64,000 nucleotides of DNA. Source: Planococcus citri (lineage: Eukaryota; Arthropoda; Insecta; Hemiptera; Pseudococcidae). The position numbers were made by a program, and so were the translations under genes. Shown here one piece after another: positions 39,480 to 49,292 of this stretch; the first letter of the stretch is position 1, and each line of letters opens with the position of its first letter. Under the pieces are notes generated by a model, which saw only the letters and a list, made by a program, of their open reading frames with translations, did not search any database and was not told the origin of the DNA. Location: the NCBI RefSeq assembly GCF_950023065.1, contig NC_088680.1:21378559-21442558 (forward strand), written 5' to 3'.

Positions 39480-39846
39480 CAGGGTATCTAACAGGTAGTG
39501 AAAATAGTGAAAAAGTACTGAATTTAGTCAAAAATGTAGTGAAAAAATTTAAACACGCAAAAAAACCTTCAAATCATTGGAAAAAAATTATTTTTGAAGA
39601 AATTGGCAACTTGTTTTTTTGTTATATAATGTACTTAATTTTGATTGAAATTAAAAATATTTTGTATTATACTTACGTACAAATTTTCTTCCAATTTCAT
39701 TTTTTTTAAAAATTTGATTTCGTTAATTTTTTGTGTGTGGAGGGGGGGGGGGGGGTTGAGTGGAGACCGTTCTGAAAATTTAGTTGAAAAAATGTAGTAA
39801 AAAAGTAGTAATTTTTTTTCAAAAAAAAATTCCGTTAGATACCATG
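39480..39846. mobile_element. CAGGG-ended MITE copy 2
   Basis: Starts CAGGGTATCTAACAGG and ends with the degraded complement CCGTTAGATACCATG. The interior has AGTGAAAATAGTGAAAAAGT near the left end, a TTGTGTGTGGAGGGGG-run segment, and GAAAATTTAGTTGAAAAAAT, in the same order as the copy at 46251-46573. No transposase. The flanks give no clear target duplication. Confidence 0.65.
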
Positions 39847-39899
39847 CTAACTGATTTTTCGACTTTGGACAACTTTTTTTTTTAATGCAGTGGGAATTC

Positions 39900-40480
39900 T
39901 GAAAAATGACTGAAAATTTAATTATTTTGAAGCGATGAAGAATCCTGACGATTGAATATTGATTCGAAATTTCATGATTATTTAGAGACAATGTAACTAA
40001 GCATAGAAATCAAGTTCTGAAATTTTGTAATTTGAAAGATATGGGAACTCAAGAAACAATTTATAATCAAGAGGCAATGAGAGTTCAGAACATTGATTTA
40101 AACTTTCATGATTTAAAGGAACTTGATATTCAAACTGCTTCAACGTTTTGTAATTGACTATGCAAATTTGAAAATTGATTTGAAATTTCATAATTTATGA
40201 AGACTGTTGAAATTCTGGAAAATGAGTTTAAATTTTATCATTTAGATGCAATGTAAATTCCAAAAATTGATAAAATTTTTTTCATTTAAAAACGATGTGA
40301 ATTCTGAAAATTGATTAAAAATTTCATAATTTAGTGACGATGTGAATTCTAAAAAAATGATTTGAAAGTTTATAATTTTCAAGTAATGTGCATTCTGATA
40401 ATTGATCAAAAATTTTGTGCTTTGGAGGCAATGCGAATTCTGAAAATTGATTTACAATTTCATGATTTCAAGACAAATAT
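39900..40480. repeat. Degenerate ~50-base tandem repeat
   Basis: Units read roughly GATGTGAATTCTGAAAATTG followed by ATTTAAAATTTCATAATTTA and a short spacer. They are clearest between about 40245 and 40480, where starts fall near 40246, 40297, 40339, 40386 and 40433. Divergence is high, and there is no coding capacity. Confidence 0.6.
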
Positions 40481-42180
40481 ACTCTGAAAAGCTACCTGGG
40501 TGACTTTTGGTGAATCTGTCACCGCAAGAAGTCACCTAAACATAGAAAGTTTATACAGTAAAAATCGCTTATTATTATAACGGTTAATGTTATAAATTGC
40601 TTTATGTTATTAAAATCTTCCGGTCCCAATCTTTTATATCTCATTACTTTGAAATTCCATCGGTTATTGTAATTAGAGCATCGGATAATGTTATAATTTT
40701 TTTTTTAAGTGATTTATAAGCGCTCTTCGCATTTTTATGTAACTTTAAAATGTTTTTAACACTTTCTCGTCCAGTTTTTGCCTAATTTTTTTTTGAAATT
40801 TCAGACTTTTTTCTGATTGACATAATTTTTTGATACTTACTTTTTTCATCACTTTTTGAAGTTTCGACCTGTTTTTAACACTTTTTCTCGCAATTTTTGC
40901 GAAATTTTAGCTCAATGACCACATATTTAGTAAAAACATCGACCATATGAAAATTTTTGGAAAAAAATCACTTTTTTGTTCAATCGGTTTGTGTTATAAA
41001 TCGCTTAATGTTATTAAAATGGTCTGGGACAAACGTTATAACATTAAGCGATTTTTACTGTATGTATTTGACAGTCTGGTGACTTCTTGGTGACTGATTC
41101 AACAAGCAATAATCGTAGGTACGTGATCGATTTTGTGCTAGGTGACTTCTGGCGAAGCTGCCACCAAGAAGTCACCAAAACAAAGAAAATTGATATTTGA
41201 ATGTCTGGTGACTATTTGGTGACAGATTCATCAATCAGTGACCATTGGTGATCGATTTTGTACTTGGTGTCTTTTGGTGAATCTGTCACCAAGAAGTTAC
41301 CAAAACATGGAAAATTCATTTTTGACTATCTGGTGACTTCTTTGTGACTGATTTACCCAGTAGTGTGGTCGATTTTGTATTTGGTGACTTTTGTTGACTT
41401 CTGGTGATTCTGTCACCAAGAAGTCACCTAACATGGAAAATTCATAATTGACTACTTGGTAATTTCTTGGTGACTGATTCACCAAAGCAGTGATCATATG
41501 CAATCGATTTTGTAATTTAGTGACTTGCTGGCGAATCTGTCACTAAGAAGTCACCAAAACAAAGCAAATTGATGTTTGAATGTCTGGTGACTATTTGGTG
41601 ACAGATTCATCAATCAGTGACCATTGGTGATCGATTTTGTACTTGGTGTCTTTTGGTGAATCTGTCACCAAGAAGTTACCAAAACATGGAAAATTCATTT
41701 TTGACTATCTGGTGACGTCTTGGTGACTGATTTACCAAGTAGTGTGGTCGATTTTGTATTTGGTGACTTTTGGTGACTTCTGGTGATTCTGTCACCAAGA
41801 AGTCACCTAACATGGAAAATTCATAATTGACTACTTGGTGATTTCTTGGTGACTGATTCACCAAGCTATTATCATATGCGATTGATTTTGTAATTTAGTG
41901 ACTTTCTGGTGCGTCTGTCACCAAGAAGTCACCAAAATAAAGAAAATTCATATTTGACTGTCCGCAGGTGACTAAGTATTTGGTTGCAGATTCATCAAGC
42001 ACCATTGGTGATCGATTTTGTATCTGGTGACTTTTGGTGAATCTTGGTGACTTCTGGTGAACCTGTCACTAAGAAGTCACCAAAATAACATGGAAAATTC
42101 GTGTTTGACTATCTGGTGACTTCTTGGTGACAGATTCATCAAGCAGTGACCATTGGTGATCTAAGCAGTGATCATAAGTA
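40480..42180. repeat. Satellite-like array: 126-bp unit in a 379-bp higher-order repeat, rich in self-complementary motifs
   Basis: The word GTCACCAAGAAGTCACC (with variants) recurs near 40517, 41160, 41286, 41412, 41540, 41665, 41791, 41918 and 42066, a period of about 126 bases. Variants repeat every third unit (41160 with 41540, 41286 with 41665, 41412 with 41791), giving a higher-order unit of about 379 bases. Each monomer also carries the exact reverse complement, TGGTGACTTCTTGGTGAC, so monomers can form hairpins with themselves or their neighbours. The leftmost monomer is split by the pogo-like element at 40556-41060. Confidence 0.85.
40556..41060. mobile_element. pogo-like MITE (505 bp) inserted in the satellite array, TA target duplication
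   Basis: The left end CAGTAAAAATCGCTTA and right end TAAGCGATTTTTACTG are inverted repeats, extended imperfectly by TTATAACG. The element is flanked by TA on both sides (40554-40555 and 41061-41062). Subterminal copies of GTTATAAATCGCTTAATGTT occur near 40990, with a variant near 40590. CAGT-initial termini, an ATCGCTTA-like core and a TA target duplication are features of the pogo/Tigger branch of Tc1-mariner elements. No transposase is encoded. Confidence 0.8.
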
Positions 42181-43410
42181 TGTTATGGGGATGGTGGGGG
42201 GGGCAAAAACGAATTTTTTAAAAATGGGGAGTGTGTGGAAGAATTTTGAAGCAAAAGTTTGAAATGTTGAAAAATTGCGATGATGACCCGTGACAGTTTT
42301 ATTAAGGAGGAGGGGGGGGGGTTCCATTTAAAAGAAATTCCAATGCATGAATAATTGAGAATTTTCAATGAACATTTTTTATTTTCTATTTTTTTAAGAG
42401 GGAGGGGGGAACTCCGTTCGCCAGTTTGATGAAATTCTCAGAGCTTAAAATTTATGGTTCAAATAGAAATCAACAGCTTTAGAGCGTTATTCAACAATCA
42501 AACTCCATAATTTTCCTGTTCGTTTTGTGATTGGCAGTTCTGTCCAAAATTCGACCTAATGATTTTTTGTTCTCATCACATAATTTTTTTAAAAAATTAA
42601 TTATTATTATAATTAAATGACGTGTTTAGGCACTTTTAATGTCTGAGATACCTCTTTAAGATTTGCAAATTATGTACCTATATTTTCGGTATAGCAGATA
42701 GACGCAAAATTCATTTTGCATTTGTTGCAACTCACGTTTCTTCGAAGGTCCACCCCCTCTCTGGCTCTCCCCTGTGCCGATTTAGTTCTCTCATCACATC
42801 ACTCAACCGTTCGATAGTTTAATTTGTTTAATCGAGACGAAAAACAATAATCATTTTGAAACCACCCTTGCCTCAAAAAATCACACAGCCTTGGACATTG
42901 TTCCCAAATCATCAGCCTATGTACGTAACGAATCCTAATGAAATTAATACTCTCATCGTCAGTTTCATCGAACTGCCTACATCTCATCTAGATATTATAT
43001 GTATAGCAACAAAAACGATGTATCAAATCGAATAAGGAATAACACGCGCATTTAAAACTGCATCTATTGCTTCTGGACGGCTTGCAATGGGTGGTCGATT
43101 AGCGATAAATAAAAAGGCGCTCGGCTTATACCGTAATCCTATATGTCGAGATAATTGCGCGAAAAATATTCGCTGTGTATTGAATGGGTATATGGTAAAC
43201 TGTAACTAAGGATATGTACCCTTTAACGTGTGGAGCGTGTCTATTCCTCCCCTATCTCCCTTCTCCCTTAAAGCCACACACGCATACGCTATTATCGACA
43301 ATGTTTCTTTGAAAATCAATTAAATTAGCGCGATATGTGCACTGTACGATAGTGTACAGAGTACAACGTATTGAATGCACTGGCGCATAATTCAACAGCT
43401 ATAATATGTG
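42180..43410. other. Gene-free stretch, AT/G-run rich then a balanced island
   Basis: 42180-42650 has G-runs and AT-rich filler. 42650-43400 is more balanced and repeat-poor, with no recognisable coding or RNA gene. Confidence 0.35.
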
Positions 43411-43415
43411 TTATA

Positions 43416-43944
43416 CCGCGTGTCCCTTGTCCCAGAAGTATTGTTTTGCTTATGAGAGAACTTTTTGAATTCACACTCTCAGATTTCAAGGAAATAAGGG
43501 CAGATTGGAAAAGCATGTCATAAAATACCCCTTTACCAAAATTTCAGGTGCTGAAGTTCATTTTTGGTGAATTTTTGAAAATTCAGAAAACTCAGAAAGT
43601 CGGTTTTAAGGGTCATTTTTGAACTTTTTTATTATGACGCTTAAATTTTTCTGAGTACAGTAAACCAAGGATCTATTCACACTTTGCTCAAAAAATGCAT
43701 ACTTCATAAAAAAATATATACTTGATAAAGTGCTCTTGAAACAGTTTTTTTTTCAGGTTTTTGAATTTTCAAAAATTCACTAAAAATTCAAAAGTGAACT
43801 TTATTACCTAAAGTTTTCGATCTAAAAATCATTTGTAAAGCTACAATGAATTTGTTCGTGAACCCCATATTCCTGCAACCGGAATTTTAGAATTAGACAT
43901 CAGATGACCCCTGCTCACCAATCTCTATAATTTGGGACACCCGG
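43416..43944. mobile_element. Small TA-flanked element with CCGSGTGTCCC termini
   Basis: The left end CCGCGTGTCCC and right end GGGACACCCGG form an inverted repeat with one mismatch, flanked by TA (43414-43415 and 43945-43946). Inside, GTGCTGAAGTTCATTTTTGG and AATTTTTGAAAATTC near 43550-43585 are mirrored near 43760-43810, so the body is itself a foldback. No transposase. TA duplication suggests the Tc1/mariner group, but this is tentative. Confidence 0.5.
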
Positions 43945-43949
43945 TAGAC

Positions 43950-44640
43950 ACGCGAACGCAAACTGCGACTGCGACAAAGATACAGAGAATGAAACACGCC
44001 CTAAATAATAAAATCAGCGTACTTAAGGGGTATCAAATTAAGCATCTAAGAGAGAGAGACGAAGCAGGGGTGCAAAACTGTAAAAGCGTCGTTGCGCATT
44101 CGATGTTTGTACGTAATGTGCCACCTCATTGACTACGTCTGCTTCCTTCCCCTCCTTTTTTTTTTTACTAGTCGTCTTCTTCTATTGTATATGAAATATT
44201 GTAAGTATAATGCAGTTTCATAATTCATCGTTTTTCATTAACATAATACGTACTTACTTAGTTTGTGGACGATAAGATGAGGCTATATGGAAAGAAAAAA
44301 CGATGATTATGAAATCCGCATTATTACGTATTTAATTGGATGAAAAATTTATAAGTTGTGTGGGGTTTTTGTTTTATTTTTTCGTCTTTATTTATTTATA
44401 GTGATCTTCAAGTCTGCAGTTGATATACTGTCAGAGGTTTCCCTGCAGAACATGATGAGGTCTGATCCGGTTCGAACGATATAATTGGATCTGGGGAGTG
44501 CGATCAATCAATTCCATGCTGGTTTGGTCAGATCTCATCAGGTATATCTCCCATTATATCTAATCAGACTCAATAATTTACTGTGGCTTCTGACTGGTTT
44601 TAGGCTGATTTTCAGTTTTTAATTATTATTTGCGTCACGA
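43950..44640. other. Gene-free stretch
   Basis: No gene recognised. The AGGTCTGATC word near 44458 and GGTCAGATCTCATCAGG near 44526 form a weak local repeat. The open frame 43932-44132 has no known motif. Confidence 0.3.
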
Positions 44641-44649
44641 AGGAAAAAA

Positions 44650-45010
44650 AATCAATCGACTTTCTGACATTATGCCAGAATTTTGAAAACTTTATTAAAG
44701 AAAATCGATTTACTTTTAGAGACGTTGACTTTGAAAAACTTTAGGGAAAAATATTTTCAACTTTCTGACATTATTCTAGACTTTGAAAAACGGAAGAAAA
44801 AGTGGCCTAAAACCGATCAATCGGTGTGAAATTGACTGCTTTTGAACACTTGAAAAAAAAAAAAAATCAGTCGACTTTCTGACATTATTTCCAACTTGGA
44901 GAAACGAATCAACGAATTACACTGAAATGATGCCTTTCAAACTTTCAAGAATGACTTTCTGATATTTTGTCAGACTTTTTCAAAATTTTAGCAAAAAACA
45001 TATCCAGGAT
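44650..45010. repeat. Degenerate ~100-base tandem repeat
   Basis: The phrase GACTTTCTGACATTAT (with variants) recurs near 44658, 44758, 44873 and 44951, each followed by a (C)AGACTTTGAAAAAC-like segment. Spacing is about 80-115 bases. It is old and diverged. Confidence 0.55.
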
Positions 45011-45554
45011 TTAAAATTTTCCTTGGAGAGTTGGAGAGGAATTTTTGCATTCATTTCGATTTCGAACGATGTGCGGTAAATGATGCTCGATTTCGAAGTT
45101 TGAAATTCTCTTCCAGGATTCTGAATAAAATATTGCAGGTGATTTTTTTTTTACTGGTTTTCTCTATTTTGAGTAAATTTCCCGACGAATTTTCAATTAT
45201 TTTACACTTTTCATCATTTTGATTTCTTGGCAGTTTTGAATGGATTTCAAAAATATAGTCACGAAATGATTCTGGTTCTGGATTTTGAATCAAATTTCAG
45301 CTCATTTAATAAAATTTTTCGGGAATTTGAACAGAAATTTGAATTAATACTTGAGCAAATTTGCATAGAATTGACTGTGACTTTATTTTCAGATAATTTG
45401 GAATTGATTTCAGGACAGATTTTCGAATATTTTGACTTTATTTCTCCCATTTTTTGGATTGTTTTACGCACTTTGATGGTTTTTTTCAGACTGTTGTACA
45501 GATAACTAATTCAGGGCTCGTACTCGGCCACTTTTCAAGTAACCAACTTATCAA

Positions 45555-46245
45555 AGTTGAATACCTTTTTTTTCCTAAATTTTGGTTCACAAAGTTACTT
45601 TTTGAAAAAATGTCCAAAATCCAATTTTCCTCCATCTCAGATTTATTTTCTTAAGAAATTAAGAAAAAAAATATCGATTTTTGTCAAAAATACTAGAATG
45701 GTATCAAATCTCACCTCTTTCAAAGTTTCCAAAAAGCCTCATTTCTTGCTAAAAATGTCTAAAAATTTGGTATGGTTTCTCGCAAAAAATTCCAAAAAGT
45801 CCATTTTTTTCCAAAAAATCTCAAAATTGTTGTTTTTTTGACAAAAATTGTCAAAAGTTGCCAAAAACAGAAAAAAGTATCGTTTTTTGAGCCAATAGTT
45901 GCCAAAAAGTGTTGCTTTTTACAAAAAATTGGCAAAGCATCTCGTTTTTTAGCAAAATTTCTAAAAAATCACTTTTTTTCATCCAAAAATTGAGCACCTC
46001 AAAATTGAGATTTGTGCCAAAAATTACTAAAACATTCCCACTTTTTACAAAAAAATTGCCAAATAGCCTAATTTCCCAAAAAGTCTCGCTTTACAAAGTC
46101 TTTCACTTCACAAATTTATAGACAAAAATTCCAGTTTTTTTGCAAATTTGACAAAAATTTCTGAAAAGCCCTGCTTTTTTCGAAAATTGATGTCGAAGTC
46201 TCATTTTTATCTAAAATTAGCAAAAAGTCTCGCCTTTTGCCTATA
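45555..46245. repeat. Diverged copy of the CCAAAAATTGCCAAAAAGTC minisatellite
   Basis: Units of about 30-40 bases resemble the 27.7-29.4 kb array, here as TTTTTTGCCAAAAATTGCCA or AAAAAGTCTCGTTTTT. Open frames on the plus strand are by-products. Confidence 0.6.
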
Positions 46246-46250
46246 CAGTA

Positions 46251-46573
46251 CAGGGCATCTAACAGGTAGTGAAAATAGTGAAAAAGTAGTGAATTTAGTC
46301 AAAAAGGCAGTGGAAAAATTCAAACTTGCAATATTAAAACCTTCAAATCATTGAAAAAAAAGTTAATTTTTGATAAAATTAAAAAATACTTTATAATACA
46401 AGTTTTCCCCCATTTTTTAAAAAAATTTTCCTGTGAAAAATTTGATTTTGTTCATTTTTTTGTGTGGGGGAGGGGAGGGGGTTCGAGTGGAGAGCTTTCT
46501 GAAAATTTGGTTGAAAAAAGATAGTGAAAAAGTAGTAATTTTTTTCAAAAAAAAATATTCCGTGAGACACATA
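46251..46573. mobile_element. CAGGG-ended MITE copy 3
   Basis: Begins CAGGGCATCTAACAGG, then AGTGAAAATAGTGAAAAAGT, as in the 39480 copy. It then has TTTTGTGTGGGGGAGGGG and GAAAATTTGGTTGAAAAAAG, and ends in a degraded complement near CCGTGAGACAC. The same family and order as 39480-39846 indicate two dispersed copies. Confidence 0.6.
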
Positions 46574-46673
46574 CTTATTTGTAGGTATTCTAAATTTCCA
46601 AGGATATTATTTTTTGCCAAAAATTGCTGTGAGTTGTGAAAAAGTGAAACTTTTTTTCCAAAAATTTGTCTTT

Positions 46674-47317
46674 CAAGGGAAGCCCCCACATGAGAATCTC
46701 CAATTTGAATGAAACTTGGACTGTTGGAAAGAGGACCTCAAAAAACACCCATCCCCCAATTTTCAGCTGCTCAAGTTGATTTTTCGATTTTTGGCAAATT
46801 TTTGACTTGTTGACCTCGTCATAAAAAACCAGATGGACAAAAAATATGCTTTCTGATGTAAATTCCAGATCCGGCCGACGGTAGTATTAATCAAGTAGGT
46901 ATCAAGCATAAACCCTTCGGCCAAAATTTTAGCTGCTCAAATTCATGTGGTGGGGAGAAACGGTAATTTTTCTAATTCACCGAAAATATGAGAAAAAAAG
47001 TAAAAAATTCTGTTTTCTGACCGGAAGGCCGGATCCAGCCAATCGTGGTATGAGTCGATCAGGTATCTAAAAGACTACCTTTGGCCCAAATTTGAGCTCC
47101 GAAAGTTGATACGCGGGAGAGATGGATATTTGTAGTTTTTTCCCATTTCGTGAGTTGAACAGCTTTTCCTGTGTACACAAAACTTCAAAAATTCGCCAAA
47201 AATCGAAAAATCAACTTGAGCAGCTGAAAATTGAGGGATGGGTGTTTTTTGAGGTCCTCTCTCCAACAGTCCAAATTTCATTCAAATCGGAGATTCTCAT
47301 GTGGGGGGCTTCCCTTG
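46674..47317. mobile_element. 644-bp foldback element with CAAGGGAAGCCCCC termini
   Basis: The left end CAAGGGAAGCCCCCACATGA is matched by TCATGTGGGGGGCTTCCCTT plus G on the right, differing by one C/G in run length. The arms continue for about 130 bases through GAGAATCTCC and TGGGTGTTTTTTGAGGTCCT, then CAGCTGCTCAAGTTGATTTT. That last phrase also occurs just inside the element at 19971-21465, so the two families share termini (CAAGGG) and a subterminal module. Flanks are TTT and TTA. No transposase. Confidence 0.7.
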
Positions 47318-47319
47318 TT

Positions 47320-49290
47320 AGTATGCCACTTTTTTATCAGAAATTGCTAAAAAAAAAACATTTTGGCGAAATTGTCAAAAGTGTAATTAGCTTTTTGCCA
47401 GAAATTGCGATATTCTCTCTTTGTTGCTCCAATTTTCCAAGAAATAATCGTGATTTTGTTAATCAAAAAATTGTACCTAAAATCAACTTTTTTAGTACTA
47501 CCTAATTGCCAAAAATTTCTGTTTTTTTTTTAAATTGCCCGAGCTTTTCAATTTAAAACGAAAAATTTTGGGTTTTTCGGTGATTTTTTTTTCTAAATTA
47601 AAATTTTTTGCCAATGTTTTGTCACTTTTTTGGTTAGTTTTTTTCAATCTGTTTTGCTTACTACAGTTTTTTTGGGGGGAGGAGGGGTGGTGAGTATGAG
47701 CGCTGCTTATTGATTGTTAATGGGTTTTTAGACTATTTGTATTATAGATATAGATATTATGCATTTTAGACGGATCAAATGGATGTTTTTAATCACTTTA
47801 GTCTCGGGGATCAATTTCTGAGATTTCGTATGGATTTTTAGTCGACTTGAATAAAATTTTGAATTGGTTTTGCGACGGTTTTGAAATTGGTTTTTCAAAT
47901 TTGAGTAGATCATTGCCTCTTCTATTTTTCAATTCTCAGTGAAGAACAAGGAAAAAAATGACGTCTCGATCTATACTTACTATTTGTAAATAATAAGATT
48001 AGCCTCTACAGAGTATTCTGAACAAAATTTGAAAACCCGGAGGTCGAAAAAATAGACCAATTTGACACAAAATGACCCCATACAAGGCTTACTGTACGTA
48101 ATGTACAAGAAAATAAACGTCTTTGAAAAGAACACGACGACGACGTGAAAAGGGGGAAACATTCAGGTGAAAAATGATGAAAATCCACGCCTTCGAGTAT
48201 AGCTGGCTGCTATAATCGTACTTGGTACACAAAGCGATCTTATCTATGTAGCTAATTATTCGCCATTAAAAGTAATTGCTTCCGATTAGCGAGAATTTTT
48301 AGAAGAAAATATTTCACTAGATAGGTAGTGTGCGGTTTGGGTGGCGTGGCGCAGGCGGCGGTTAAAACGCTGCCGATGCCAGGAAGCGCGGTATAAGTTG
48401 AAGGAGTACGGTGTTGACACTATTTCACGGCTCATCAATTGTCTGCACCGGTGCCAACACTTAGCCGCCAAAATAAAGACACATCAAAGTAGTTAAAAGG
48501 CGGTACTGATGGTGCCGTACACAGCATTCAAGATTTGTACTTTTTTTTCCTCTTTCCATCGCTACTAAGCTACGTTGCCTATGTGTACACTTTTCTTCTA
48601 TGCTACATCCCCCTTTACGCTCATGAAGTTAATTCTTCCGAACAGGCCATTTGCCGGCAAATTAAACGTACTCCTTTTTCACTTCCTTTTATTCGTATAT
48701 CTTCTTTCTGCTGCGGCGGCTATCGTTATTTACCACGGTTAAATCACCGTGTACAAAGTACAGTATGTACGTAAAGCTCGAGCCGGTGCGATTGAGAGCT
48801 ATGAACATGAAAACATCTGCTTTAGCGTCGCATCCACCAAGATGAAAATTTACATTCTAAATTACACATCGAATTAAACATGACGTAGATAATTATGCGG
48901 AACGTTCCGATGCTGATGGTTTGTTTTGGGAAATTAAAATTTTTCGCACTGCGTTGAATAAATTGACTCGAGATGTGCCAAAAAGTCTCCACTCTCCTGC
49001 GTCGTTCGTGTCGTTGATAAATTTTTTTGAAAAAATTTCACAGTTGGCAATGGTTTGTTTTTTGGCGAGATGGTGTGTGATTTTCGCATTTCATTCATAC
49101 CTGTCACGAGTCAGACAAAGGCTGGAATTGCTGCTCTGAAGATCGTATTTTAGAGCTCTGAACACTTACTCAATTATTGAGATCATTTTTTGAGATCTGA
49201 TTAGAAATCTGCAGTAATTGAAACACAATTTAACCGAATAATAGGAACGTTTTATTTTTGGTGAATTTAATCTTATTTATAATTATTTAT
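47320..49290. other. Repeat tail, then repeat-poor sequence downstream of the CCP6 gene
   Basis: 47320-47650 is more of the TTGCCAAAAA-type repeat. About 48000-48950 is balanced and CpG-containing (a GGCGTGGCGCAGGCGGCGG patch lies near 48341). No coding exon is convincing. The CCP6 3' UTR should begin at 49292 and run leftwards. An AATAAA word on the minus strand lies immediately after the stop codon (plus-strand TTTATT 49287-49292) and another lies near 49250. Confidence 0.35.
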
Positions 49291-49292
49291 TA

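Noticed and set aside
40480..42180. Regularly spaced repeats as a CRISPR array
   Set aside because: The DNA is eukaryotic and the repeats are contiguous 126-base monomers without unique spacers.
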